A stretch of 64,000 bases of DNA from Dyadobacter sp. LHD-138 (GTDB lineage: Bacteria > Bacteroidota > Bacteroidia > Cytophagales > Spirosomataceae), in assembly GCF_030929615.1 (NCBI RefSeq), contig NZ_JAVFVU010000004.1, positions 1 to 64,000 of the forward strand, read 5' to 3'. A model generated the notes under the pieces. The model made no database searches. It saw only the letters and a program-made list of their open reading frames with translations, and had not been told where the DNA came from. The position numbers and the translations under genes are program-made. Shown here one piece after another: positions 15,726 to 24,840 of the stretch. The first letter of the stretch is position 1, and every line of letters starts with the position of its first letter.

Positions 15726-17774
15726 CTATTTCAGCTTTCTGAGGTAATAGTCCTCACCTTTAACAATCAGATGTTTCATGGTTGTATCGCTGCCCAGCCT
15801 CAGATCCGTTGGTAAGGCCTTGATTTTGGTCGTATCGTTGATCACGCTTCTGGCATAGAACAGATAATCCGCTTCCTTTGGAATAGGCTGTAAACCTTTT
15901 TCAAACGGGTGGATCGAGATTAATTTTCTCGTCAGTTTTGCTCCGTATAATGGATATTCAAAATCATCATTGATCGTGGCCAGGGCTACGGTTGCATCCT
16001 GCGGTACAATGGAGTCATAGCGTTCATAGGCTTTGGTTACGTCCGGGCGTGCAAAGGTCTGGAATGCGATGCGATCCATTTTTAGTGCCGATTCGTGACC
16101 ATAAAGACCAAAAGGAAGGCAACGGACGTTCAGAAATACCGACATCAAGGCCGATGTACAGCCTAGTAAAACGATCATCAGGACATAACCTTTCCAGATT
16201 TTTCTTCTTGGTTTAATGATCGATAACCGATGGTTTGAAAACAAAAGAAGCAGGAATAAGACTCCAAATAAGCCCGATTCAATGAAATATCTTCCTTTGA
16301 AAGGATCGTATACAGCCGAAAAAGAAACCGTAATAAAGTTAAACATAAAAGCCAGGGCAAGGAACCAGTGTACCCTCGACCAGAACACCCGGATGAAAAC
16401 CAGAAATATTAAAGGGATAATCAAAGCAAAGCCAAAAACACCCCAATACGGGTTGGCATTATAAAAATCAAATCTTCTCTGGAAAGTGAAAGGAACAATG
16501 GCGTAAACCTTTTCTTCATCGAGCCGCATATTCAGCTTGTCTTCCAGGAGAATGATTGGTTTCCTAATTTGCGTATTCAAGTCATAGCCCCATTGCGCAT
16601 TACGGATGCCATCCAGATTGAAAAAGTCATAGCCGTAACGAAGTACATTTCTCGTGCCTTGTTTAAGCAAATTTGCCGGCGTTTCGAATCGTTCAATAGA
16701 CTGGTGTTTCAATGCAGTCGGCGGACCGATGGGGTGCCCGAAAACCTGTATGTTTTTAATATAACCTGTAGGCAAGGTGTAAATCAGGACGGACAGAAAT
16801 ATCGCGATAGCCAGCCTGAAAAAGCGGTCGAAAAAAGCCTTGAAGTTTGGTGAAATAAAGACTGCATACACCATAATCACAAACACGGATGGCAATAAGA
16901 GTGCAAACGTGATTTTGTGCCCAAACACAATGCCGAACGTCATCCCGGCAAGATACAGATACCGGTTATCGCGGCTGTTGTAAAAAGTGAACAGGAAGTA
17001 TAACAGACAGCTCAGGTAAGCGGTTAATACAATATCGGTTTCGGTGGTGACCGCCTGCATCAGGAAATCCAGGAACATGCCATAAGCCAAGGCGCAGAAA
17101 AAACTTGCGGAGAGATTTCTGCCAATGCGCTGTGCGATGCCAAAAACGGCAACGAGTGTCATCCAGTAGGATAGGTGGTGAATCAGCTTGAAGGCGTTTT
17201 CGACTTTTCCCGTGATCAGGTAAGAATAGATCTGAATGGTGGTAACGCTTTTGGGATAGGTATCCATGTTCCAGTTGGTACCGCCAAAATGTTCCATTGT
17301 GCCGCGCTGCATATAACGGACGGCGCGGTTCAGGTGGCCTGTCATACTATCCCATTCGTTCGGGACGGTGAACAGCACCAGTATCAGGTTGGTAATACCG
17401 ATGATGGCCAGCGTACCAAACATCGCCAGGAAAATAAATTTCAGATAGGGGGATAATTCCCGGGTCCAGAGTTTGAAAGTGCTGATCCGGTTGCCAATCG
17501 CAGCGCGAACAGAAAATGCGGTCTGTTTAGGAAGCAGTCTTGTCCAGACGGTAAAATGTAAAGCGAGTGTAATAAAATTACCTAAGATCCAGGCAGGCGT
17601 GCTGGCGGTAAGATCCAATGCCGAAAGCACAAACCCGGTGGGGATTATGCTTCCAGCAAAAAGTATAAAGGATGTGATGAGCCATTCGGTCAGTGAGGGT
17701 TGTACTATTTTTTTGGAAGTATAACCAACACCATATAAAAACAAGAAAAATGAAAGCAGATAAATAATAGCCAT
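15726..17774 (-). CDS. GT-C-like polytopic membrane protein
   Basis: A 682-residue inner-membrane protein with roughly 11-13 hydrophobic segments and a C-terminal soluble part (about 560-682). The first large loop after the second to fourth membrane segments has EWDSMTGHLNRAVRYMQ and the motif pair TETDIVLTAYL. Acidic residues at loop starts like these mark the polyprenyl-phosphate-dependent GT-C (GT39/GT83, ArnT-like) enzymes. It would use a lipid-phosphate sugar donor on the periplasmic side. The exact family is not clear to me. It is tightly spaced after the aminotransferase gene (4 bp) and 53 bp before the WbqC gene. Confidence 0.75.
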   Translation of the reverse strand: MAIIYLLSFFLFLYGVGYTSKKIVQPSLTEWLITSFILFAGSIIPTGFVLSALDLTASTPAWILGNFITLALHFTVWTRLLPKQTAFSVRAAIGNRISTFKLWTRELSPYLKFIFLAMFGTLAIIGITNLILVLFTVPNEWDSMTGHLNRAVRYMQRGTMEHFGGTNWNMDTYPKSVTTIQIYSYLITGKVENAFKLIHHLSYWMTLVAVFGIAQRIGRNLSASFFCALAYGMFLDFLMQAVTTETDIVLTAYLSCLLYFLFTFYNSRDNRYLYLAGMTFGIVFGHKITFALLLPSVFVIMVYAVFISPNFKAFFDRFFRLAIAIFLSVLIYTLPTGYIKNIQVFGHPIGPPTALKHQSIERFETPANLLKQGTRNVLRYGYDFFNLDGIRNAQWGYDLNTQIRKPIILLEDKLNMRLDEEKVYAIVPFTFQRRFDFYNANPYWGVFGFALIIPLIFLVFIRVFWSRVHWFLALAFMFNFITVSFSAVYDPFKGRYFIESGLFGVLFLLLLFSNHRLSIIKPRRKIWKGYVLMIVLLGCTSALMSVFLNVRCLPFGLYGHESALKMDRIAFQTFARPDVTKAYERYDSIVPQDATVALATINDDFEYPLYGAKLTRKLISIHPFEKGLQPIPKEADYLFYARSVINDTTKIKALPTDLRLGSDTTMKHLIVKGEDYYLRKLK

Positions 17775-17778
17775 GAGA

Positions 17779-18861
17779 CTATGGTGATAAATGATCGTTG
17801 ATAATTTTACTGATTCGCTCTACGTCCGGAAGAGGCAGGCCGACATAAAGCGGCAAACTTAGCACTCTTTCGGACATATCCTCCGAGACCGGGCACGGTA
17901 TGATTTTCGGCATAAATGCCAGTGTATTAAGCGATGGATAAAAGTATCTTCGAGGTATTATATCCTCTGCCGCCAATGCCTGCTGTACGTTTCTCAGTAC
18001 CTGTTCAGACGGAAAGACAACCGGATAATAGGCATAATTGTATTCGATGTGCGGGCTGATCTTTGGTTTTGACAGCATATCCCAGTTCAGGAAACTGTCA
18101 TACGCGTCAAAAATTTCCTTGCGTGCCGCGATGATATCGGGTACGTTAGGCAAATTGACAAGACCCATCGCCGCATGGAATTCTGAATTTTTTCCGTTGA
18201 TCCCGGCAAAGTAATATTCTTCATCGCCTTTGTGTCCGAAGGCACGCAGCAGATGCAATTCTTTATCCAGTTCAGGATGATTTGAAATCAGCGCCCCGCC
18301 CTCTATGGTATGAAATACTTTGGTCGCGTGGAAACTGCATGTACTTAGATCACCATAGGAAAACAGGGAACGACCTTTATAAGTTACGCCAAATGCATGC
18401 GCTCCGTCGTAGATCACTTTCAGGTTATGCTTTTTGGCAATGGCTTCAATTTTCTCAACGTCACATGGATTTCCGTACACGTGTGTTGCCAGTATCGCAG
18501 ACGTTTCCGGTGTGATCGCAGCCTCAATCAGATCGGCATTGATATTGAAAGTTTCAGGATCTATGTCAACAAATGCGGGTGTACAGTTTTCCCACAAAAT
18601 TACATTGGAAGTAGCGCAGTAGGAAAAAGGCGTGGTGATTACGTCTCCTTTGATCTGAAGCGCCTTCATGGCGATCTGAAGTACGATCGTCCCGTTACCA
18701 CAAAAGTAAAGATAATCTACGTTGAGATATTCCTTCAATTTGGCTTCCAGTTCCTGTACCAGGGGACCATTGTTGGTCAGGTACCCACGATCCCAAATCT
18801 CACGAACGTATTTAATGTATTGTTCCTGGTCGGGTAAATATGCTTTAGTGACGTTAATCAT
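17779..18861 (-). CDS. DegT/DnrJ/EryC1/StrS aminotransferase
   Basis: A 360-residue PLP enzyme that aminates a 3- or 4-keto nucleotide sugar. Motifs are FCGNGTIVLQIAMKAL (53-68), TTPFSYCATSNVI (76-88), VDIDPETFNI (98-107), DGAHAFGVTY (152-161, H155 near the cofactor) and SFHATKVFHTIEGGAL (176-191) with the Schiff-base lysine K181. Length is slightly short for the family but complete. Its start overlaps the end of the ABC ATPase gene by 8 bp. With the NeuD-like acyltransferase it implies an N-acyl amino sugar in the glycan. No dehydratase or epimerase for the sugar path is in the window, so the precursor is made elsewhere. Confidence 0.92.
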   Translation of the reverse strand: MINVTKAYLPDQEQYIKYVREIWDRGYLTNNGPLVQELEAKLKEYLNVDYLYFCGNGTIVLQIAMKALQIKGDVITTPFSYCATSNVILWENCTPAFVDIDPETFNINADLIEAAITPETSAILATHVYGNPCDVEKIEAIAKKHNLKVIYDGAHAFGVTYKGRSLFSYGDLSTCSFHATKVFHTIEGGALISNHPELDKELHLLRAFGHKGDEEYYFAGINGKNSEFHAAMGLVNLPNVPDIIAARKEIFDAYDSFLNWDMLSKPKISPHIEYNYAYYPVVFPSEQVLRNVQQALAAEDIIPRRYFYPSLNTLAFMPKIIPCPVSEDMSERVLSLPLYVGLPLPDVERISKIINDHLSP

Positions 18862-20116
18862 TCACCAGGTGTTCAGTTTGACGAATAGAAAAATTAAGTT
18901 TAGGACGAATGTAGCCGGGCCATTTGCCATACCAGGTCACGTTTTCACGATAATCCTCGATATCAAAAACAAGTGCCTCTTCCATGTTGTAAACCACCGT
19001 ACTGGTATCTTTTACAATCATCATGGAAACAACATAAGAACCATCGTTCAGGAAATGACCCGGAATTTCACAAACTCCGGTCACAAGACCTTTCCCAAAT
19101 TGCTGAGACTCGGTGCCGACGTTAAATATGCATTCACCCGTAAAGGTGTAAAGGTGCATACTTAAATTCAGACTAGCACCTTCTTCCATGTTCCAAAATT
19201 CGAATTGGAAGTTCATCGGTGTGCGAACATCGATGTGAACCAGGTTGTCCTGATATTCGGCAAGCAGTCTGAAACTCTTGATCCGGACCTGATCGTTACC
19301 CGGTGCCTGGTCGATACCGTCCCAGTGACGCTCCATCCGCTTATGCGATACCTTGCTCAGATAATTGGTTACGATATGCGTTGTGTCGCCCTGATCGATC
19401 AGTTGTCCTTTTTCAAAATAAAACGACTTATTGCAAAGTGCCTGAATGGCGGTAAGGTTATGGCTTACGAATATAAGCGTTCTGCCGCTTTCCGAAACGT
19501 CACGCATCTTACCCAGACATTTTTTCTGGAATTCGGTATCTCCAACGGCCAGTACTTCATCCACGATTAAGATCTCAGGATTTAAATGCGCGGCAATGGC
19601 AAAGCCAAGACGCACATACATACCTGAAGAATAGCGTTTAACGGGGGTATCCAGGAATTTCTCAACGCCGGCAAAATCTACAATCGCATCAAAAGATTGT
19701 TTGATTTCACTTTTATTCATGCCAAGGATAGCACCGTTCAGGTATATGTTTTCCCGTCCTGTTAATTCAGGATGGAAACCCGTTCCTACTTCAAGTAAAC
19801 TGGCAACACGGCCTTCAATTTTGATCTGACCGGTACTTGGCTCAGTAATCCGGCTCAAAATTTTCAGGAGTGTAGATTTGCCCGCACCATTATGGCCAAC
19901 GATTCCGATACGGTCTCCCTGATCAATGGTAAAGTTTACATCTTTAAGCGCCCAAAACTCTTCTTTTTCCGTATATTCAGAATGCCCCGGCTTACGTGAA
20001 AAAATTTTGCCAATCGAGTCGCTGACAACGTCGCGAAAAGTTGACGGACCACCCGCTTTGTGCTTGTGGTCAATAATATATTTCTTGCTGATATTTTCAG
20101 CTGTGATTACAGACAT
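18854..20116 (-). CDS. Polysaccharide ABC exporter ATPase (Wzt-like)
   Basis: A 420-residue ATP-binding subunit. ATG 20116 is preferred to an upstream TTG. The nucleotide-binding domain (1-260) has Walker A GHNGAGKST (74-82), signature YSSGM (162-166), Walker B ILIVDEVLAVGD (182-193) and the H-loop histidine 219. The C-terminal region (about 290-415) matches the Wzt C-terminal beta-sandwich that recognises the finished glycan (NFQFEFWNMEEGASLNLSMHLY, IPGHFLNDGSYVVSMMI). It pairs with the permease 12-18 bp upstream. Presence of the cargo domain suggests export of a preassembled chain bearing a terminal mark. Confidence 0.94.
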   Translation of the reverse strand: MSVITAENISKKYIIDHKHKAGGPSTFRDVVSDSIGKIFSRKPGHSEYTEKEEFWALKDVNFTIDQGDRIGIVGHNGAGKSTLLKILSRITEPSTGQIKIEGRVASLLEVGTGFHPELTGRENIYLNGAILGMNKSEIKQSFDAIVDFAGVEKFLDTPVKRYSSGMYVRLGFAIAAHLNPEILIVDEVLAVGDTEFQKKCLGKMRDVSESGRTLIFVSHNLTAIQALCNKSFYFEKGQLIDQGDTTHIVTNYLSKVSHKRMERHWDGIDQAPGNDQVRIKSFRLLAEYQDNLVHIDVRTPMNFQFEFWNMEEGASLNLSMHLYTFTGECIFNVGTESQQFGKGLVTGVCEIPGHFLNDGSYVVSMMIVKDTSTVVYNMEEALVFDIEDYRENVTWYGKWPGYIRPKLNFSIRQTEHLVND

Positions 20117-20134
20117 GGCCAAAAGTAACAGTTT

Positions 20135-20962
20135 CTAAATATGATCTACGAAGGTATTTTCCTTTTTACGGAAGTAAATTAAGGATAATATCAAAATAAC
20201 GACTGAGATAATTGCGGTGGAATAGATACTATCGGGATTAAAGTAGGCTTTATCTCCCAATAAACACCATTTAAATCCATCAATAATGCCCACCATTGGG
20301 TTCAGATTATAATATTTTTCATACCAGGTATCCTTGGCAAGACTGCTGCTGTATGCGATCGGGCATACATAAAATCCAACCTGAACAACGAAGGGTATCA
20401 GCTGACCAATATCTCTGAATCGTACATTTAACACTGCAAATATTAACCCAAAACCCATGGAAGTGATAAAGGCCAGTAGAAGGAATGCAGGAAGATAGAT
20501 AATATTCCAGCTTAAAGGATGATGGAAAAATGTTGTTAAAACAAGAAATATTCCCAGCGTGATTAAAAAGTCAACAAATCCAACAGCTACCGAACTAAGC
20601 GGCATAAGAAGCCGCGGGAAATATACTTTTGAAACCAGATTGGAGTTAATTAATATGCTGTTGCTGATTTGGGAAAATGTATTGGCGAAGAAAGTCCAGA
20701 TCGTGATTCCGCATAAAACCATTAATGGATACGGTACTCCGGGATCCCCTTTTAATTTCGCGACGTAGCTAAAAACAAAAACCATCACGGTCATGGTCAT
20801 AATAGGCCGCAAAACACTCCAGGCTACGCCTAAAAGTGTTTGTTTATACCGAACGGATATATCTCTTTTCGAGAGTATCCAGAGCAGTTGTTTATTTCTC
20901 CATAAATCTTTCCAGTAATCTTTTTCAGATCCTCCGGCTTTAATCGTAGTAGTATGCTGCAT
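20135..20962 (-). CDS. Polysaccharide ABC exporter permease (Wzm-like)
   Basis: A 275-residue ABC-2 type membrane subunit with six hydrophobic segments. The N-terminal YWKDLWRNKQLLWILSKRDISVRYKQT, LLGVAWSVLRPIMTMTVMVFVF and the later GLIFAVLNVRFRDIGQLIPFVVQVGFY are the standard landmarks of the Wzm/TagG family. It would form the channel dimer with the Wzt-like ATPase and move lipid-linked polysaccharide across the inner membrane. It lies 7 bp after the Wzz-like gene. Length is typical. Confidence 0.94.
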   Translation of the reverse strand: MQHTTTIKAGGSEKDYWKDLWRNKQLLWILSKRDISVRYKQTLLGVAWSVLRPIMTMTVMVFVFSYVAKLKGDPGVPYPLMVLCGITIWTFFANTFSQISNSILINSNLVSKVYFPRLLMPLSSVAVGFVDFLITLGIFLVLTTFFHHPLSWNIIYLPAFLLLAFITSMGFGLIFAVLNVRFRDIGQLIPFVVQVGFYVCPIAYSSSLAKDTWYEKYYNLNPMVGIIDGFKWCLLGDKAYFNPDSIYSTAIISVVILILSLIYFRKKENTFVDHI

Positions 20963-20969
20963 TAATAAT

Positions 20970-22055
20970 TTATGCTTTAGTAGGCAATTGTTTAGTGTCG
21001 TCCAAAATGGCCCTGTAAATGCTCTTCACATATACATAGATCAGTGCAAGCATCAAGCCCACCAAAGCGCCAATTTTTGCTCTTTTTTTACTTTCAGATT
21101 TTAAATCCAAAGGTATTTTAACATCTTCAATTAACGTAAAAAGAGGAGCCTCTCTAACCAGTGATACGCGCATTTTTTCAGCATTACCAATCGCTTCGTA
21201 GTACAGTTGTTGCAGGAATGTATTATTTCTTTCCAGTTTATTAACCGATATTTTCGCTTCAGGAACAATAAGCTGCGTGCTGTAATCCATTTCTTTTGCG
21301 AGTCTGTGTTCACTTTTACCCAAAATAAAGGCAAGCGAATCCGCACGGCGTTCGAGCAATTTTAATGTGGTAAGCGATTTGCGTGTTTGCTTTTCGGTAT
21401 AAACCTCTTCAACCGTTTTTAGCAATGTTTTAGCCCACAAAGCAGCCAGTGATTCGTTTTGGATCGTCGTAGTCAACGAGATAAAAGAAGACTTACGTTC
21501 CAGAGTCCCGATTTCGGTTACTCCTTTTACTTTAAGAACCAGTTCATTTAAAACTACCCGTGACTGTGATTTCAGTGAGTCAGGATCTCTTTCTGTGAAT
21601 TTAAAATTATGAAGCTCCGGGCGTCCTTTCCATTCGTCCTCTTTTATCCCGCAGGAATCGATAAAGAAATTGGCCATCAGGATTTTTTTACCTCTCACGT
21701 CAATCTCCTTCATTAATGCTCTTTCCAGAACCGGTCTGGATTTTACGAAATAGAAGAAGTTTTCTCCTGTAAAAATATTAGCGTCTGTGGCTCCGCTCAT
21801 ACCAAATAAACCGGCAAGGTTTCCCATATCGCTACCAGGGGCACTTCCACCCATGTTGAAAACGATTGTGGCCTCATAGGAATTAGGTTTGATCAGGTAA
21901 AGGTCCATTGCGTAACCGATACCCACACCCAATACGATGAACAGGACGATGACTTTCCAGCTTTTGACGAGCGCATTCTTCGCATCAATCACCTTCAAAA
22001 TAACTTCCCTCGGTGTTATTTGTTCCTCAGCTGCTTGATTAGTCGTATTCGACAT
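20970..22055 (-). CDS. Wzz-like chain-length / co-polymerase protein
   Basis: A 361-residue inner-membrane protein with two transmembrane segments, about 34-54 and 330-350, enclosing a large periplasmic domain with coiled-coil helices (EVYTEKQTRKSLTTLKLLERRADSL, SVNKLERNNTFLQQLYYEAIGNAEK). The C-terminal motif PLFTLIEDVKIPLD precedes the second membrane segment, as in Wzz/PCP proteins. There is no C-terminal tyrosine kinase domain, so it is not a fused BY-kinase co-polymerase. It lies 8 bp after the Wza-like gene. Its role would be chain-length control and connection to the outer-membrane exporter. Confidence 0.9.
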   Translation of the reverse strand: MSNTTNQAAEEQITPREVILKVIDAKNALVKSWKVIVLFIVLGVGIGYAMDLYLIKPNSYEATIVFNMGGSAPGSDMGNLAGLFGMSGATDANIFTGENFFYFVKSRPVLERALMKEIDVRGKKILMANFFIDSCGIKEDEWKGRPELHNFKFTERDPDSLKSQSRVVLNELVLKVKGVTEIGTLERKSSFISLTTTIQNESLAALWAKTLLKTVEEVYTEKQTRKSLTTLKLLERRADSLAFILGKSEHRLAKEMDYSTQLIVPEAKISVNKLERNNTFLQQLYYEAIGNAEKMRVSLVREAPLFTLIEDVKIPLDLKSESKKRAKIGALVGLMLALIYVYVKSIYRAILDDTKQLPTKA

Positions 22056-22062
22056 TATATGA

Positions 22063-24570
22063 TTATTTTAAAGTACGGAAGGCAAGAATAGTTACTACAA
22101 GTGTCATCACTGAGCTCAGCACACCGATTGTGGTCTGGATCGCTTGCTGAGGAGTCAATGTAGGCGTTCCTCTTACAGGGACAAAAATCTCTGATCCTGG
22201 CTCAACCTTTGGATACACATTAAAGAACATGAATTTTCTTGTCCGGTCTACTGATCCGTTTGGATATTTGATATATGAGCTCTTACGAAGAGATTTTGTA
22301 GTAAAACCACCTGAATGGGAAATGTAATCTGCGAAAGATAATCCTCTGCCATATTTTACAGTCGTTGGGTACAATACTTCACCCGTTACCTGAACCGTTT
22401 CAAGTCTCTTAGGGATGCGGATGATATCACCTTCCTGCACCACAAGATCCTCGAAAGAACCCGGGTTTTTCAAAATGCTGATCAGTTTGATGCCGATCGA
22501 TTCCTCTTTTACGTTTGGAAGATCTCCTGTGATTGTACCTTCTTTAATGCTTTCCTGTGTTGCCGCCTCTTCCAAAAAGTTAGTTGGAGCAGTGATATTT
22601 TTAACAAAAGTCCTTCTTAGTAAAGTAGCGCCTTCTGGATAGGCAAGCTCAGTCAAGCCACCTGATCTTTTAATGATATCACTAATTTTATCATTTTTAT
22701 TGATGATTGTATAGGAGCCGGGTACAAGAATTTCCCCTTCAAGATATACAGATTGCTGTTCAACATAGTTAGGTGATTTCCTGACAATAACCTGATCAAA
22801 AGGAAGAAGAACGAAATTGCTTTCTGTATTTCCTATTGAAAGGTCACGGTTGACATTGAATTTGAAAGTCTCAGCGATCTGGGCATTTGCTGCGCCAGGA
22901 ATGCTGTTTCTTTTTCTTCTGATCACTTCCACCTCTGTTGTGAAGGCAGATTCTCTAAAGCCACCTGCTTTTACAAGTACATCTTCCAGTGTCATGTTGG
23001 CAACGTAAGGATATTTGCCGTCGTTTTCGCCAAATTTAGGATTGTTCACTTCCCCTTCCACGGTCACGATCGCAGACTGTGCCATGTCAAACTTAGAAGG
23101 AATCACCACTTGATCAAGACGGGTGAGTACAAGGTCTGGAACGCTGTTGTTCAAAACATCAGCGAGGTTGAGCTGGATACTTTCGATGGTTAGGTCCGTT
23201 CTGGTCCTCAAAACTGATATACGGCCAGTGAAAGCGTCTTCTCTTAAACCCTGAGCGTTTTCAATCAGTTTTTTCAACGTGCCGCTGTTATCAAGAGAAT
23301 AATTTCCCTGACGCATAACGGCGCCTTCGATGGTGACAATGTTTTCAACACGGTCCAAAATGGTTTCAACGTTGATCAAATCACCTGTAACCACTTCGGC
23401 ACTGGAATAATTTTCTTCTGGAACGTCTACAATTTTTCTTTCTTTTGAAGTAATCCTTTCAATTTTTACGCGGGCTTTGTATGCATTGTCGTTAAAACCA
23501 CCCGCATACTTAATTACATCAGTTAGTTTCTCTTCCGGTTTCAATTCGTAAATACCCGGTCTTTTCACCATACCGGTAACTTCAACGCGTTTCTGGTAGT
23601 AACCCACAACAATGTTGTCATTGTCCTGTACGCGGATATCACCATCGATTTTTCCGTTTACCAGATAATCGTATATGTCCATATGCGACACTACTTTTCC
23701 TGCACGTACCACACGAACATCGCGGAATGAACCAATTTCATTGGGGCCGCCTGCCTGATAAAGTGCGTTAAATGCCGAAGCAAGGGAAGTGATTTCGTAA
23801 GTTCCCGGGTTGATAACCTCACCGGTAACAAAAACTTTAACATTTCTGATTTCACCCAGCGTAACCATCAATTTGGTTCTGGCCGTTTCTCCGTTTGCGC
23901 CAATAAGACCTGGCGTAAACTTTGAAAATTTATCAATTAATATTTTTCTTACTTCTTCAATTGTTCTTCCGCTCACAAAAATATTTCCAAGACGTTCAAT
24001 CGTAATGAAACCATCCCGGCTAACCTTTGTTTTATAGGAAGCCTCCGCGTAGTTGTAGATGAAAATATTGAGCTCGTCACCAGGACCTACCACGTAATTG
24101 GTCGGTGTCGCGATCTGTAAATCAGGGATCGGATTGAATTGTTTATCGGCGAAAATAGAATAGCCGTAAATTTTCTGACGAAGCGCAAGTTTTTCCTGTT
24201 CAGCCGGACTTAGTGTTCCGGTTGTCGAAGTATTTATTTTTGTTTGATCGGCGCCTTCTTGCGGTGCATTCGGATCGTTGTTAGCAGCAGCCTTCCCTTT
24301 TTCATTAGACTGCGGATCGTTTGATTTCGGCGTATTCGACTGCTGATTTGAATTTGCTGGTTGGTTCGCTGGCTGGTTTCCCTGTGCGCCGGATTGGGAA
24401 CGAGGTGTCCCGGATTGCGTGCCACTTGGATTTGTTCCTGTAGATGTAGGTGCGCTAGTGGGTGCCGATTGTGGTGTCGCCACCTGAGCAAGGCCTGGTA
24501 AAGAAATAATCAAACTTAATAAATAAGGTAAGATAAATTTGCAATTTTTAGCCAACTTGAATGTGTTCAT
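22063..24570 (-). CDS. Wza-like outer-membrane polysaccharide exporter
   Basis: An 835-residue protein, over twice the length of E. coli Wza. A signal peptide ends near residue 28. Residues about 30-120 are low-complexity, rich in Gln, Ser, Thr, Pro and Asn. The polysaccharide export domain (NYVVGPGDELNIFIYNYAE) is at about 160-240. Six SLBB-like repeats follow, each beginning VxVxGxV and ending in a GG(F/P/L) turn, for example VFVTGEVINPGTYEI, VEVTGMVKRPGIYEL, VTIEGAVMRQGNYSL, VTVEGEVNNP, VYLEGEILVPGSYTI and VQVTGEVLYPTTVKY. A C-terminal hydrophobic helix (about 812-832) could cross the outer membrane as in Wza. There is no lipobox. It is the first gene of the locus and probably sets its promoter. 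Confidence 0.93.
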   Translation of the reverse strand: MNTFKLAKNCKFILPYLLSLIISLPGLAQVATPQSAPTSAPTSTGTNPSGTQSGTPRSQSGAQGNQPANQPANSNQQSNTPKSNDPQSNEKGKAAANNDPNAPQEGADQTKINTSTTGTLSPAEQEKLALRQKIYGYSIFADKQFNPIPDLQIATPTNYVVGPGDELNIFIYNYAEASYKTKVSRDGFITIERLGNIFVSGRTIEEVRKILIDKFSKFTPGLIGANGETARTKLMVTLGEIRNVKVFVTGEVINPGTYEITSLASAFNALYQAGGPNEIGSFRDVRVVRAGKVVSHMDIYDYLVNGKIDGDIRVQDNDNIVVGYYQKRVEVTGMVKRPGIYELKPEEKLTDVIKYAGGFNDNAYKARVKIERITSKERKIVDVPEENYSSAEVVTGDLINVETILDRVENIVTIEGAVMRQGNYSLDNSGTLKKLIENAQGLREDAFTGRISVLRTRTDLTIESIQLNLADVLNNSVPDLVLTRLDQVVIPSKFDMAQSAIVTVEGEVNNPKFGENDGKYPYVANMTLEDVLVKAGGFRESAFTTEVEVIRRKRNSIPGAANAQIAETFKFNVNRDLSIGNTESNFVLLPFDQVIVRKSPNYVEQQSVYLEGEILVPGSYTIINKNDKISDIIKRSGGLTELAYPEGATLLRRTFVKNITAPTNFLEEAATQESIKEGTITGDLPNVKEESIGIKLISILKNPGSFEDLVVQEGDIIRIPKRLETVQVTGEVLYPTTVKYGRGLSFADYISHSGGFTTKSLRKSSYIKYPNGSVDRTRKFMFFNVYPKVEPGSEIFVPVRGTPTLTPQQAIQTTIGVLSSVMTLVVTILAFRTLK

Positions 24571-24750
24571 ATGAAGTTTATTGTACTATGAAATGCGACC
24601 GGTTCATTTAGAAAATGTATTTGAGCTGTTATTTTTGTACTAAAATCGAGCCCAAATGGAATATTAGATTTCCGAGTTTAAGGCAAAGTAAATTAGATTT
24701 TTCTTATTTTTAAAGAATTTCTATTATTCGGCCACAAACTATGGCAAGAG

Positions 24751-24784
24751 CAAAGGTACAATAGGGTAACGATATATGACCCAA
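24751..24784 (-). promoter_or_regulatory. Candidate promoter of the polysaccharide locus
   Basis: On the minus strand TACCTTTG (complement of 24751-24758) fits the Bacteroidota -7 box TAnnTTTG exactly. A TTG (complement of 24782-24784) lies 23 bp upstream, at the long end of known spacing. This would give a leader of about 170 nt before the Wza-like ATG at 24570. It is the only exact match I found in the 24571-24840 intergenic region, which is otherwise AT-rich and featureless. Confidence 0.35.
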
Positions 24785-24840
24785 AATATTAAAATACAAC
24801 ATTAAAATCATAATTATCCAAACTAGAGTATTCATAGATT

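Noticed and set aside
24571-24840. Riboswitch or long structured leader before the Wza-like gene
   Set aside because: The region is AT-rich without paired stems that I can see; only a promoter-like box is supported.
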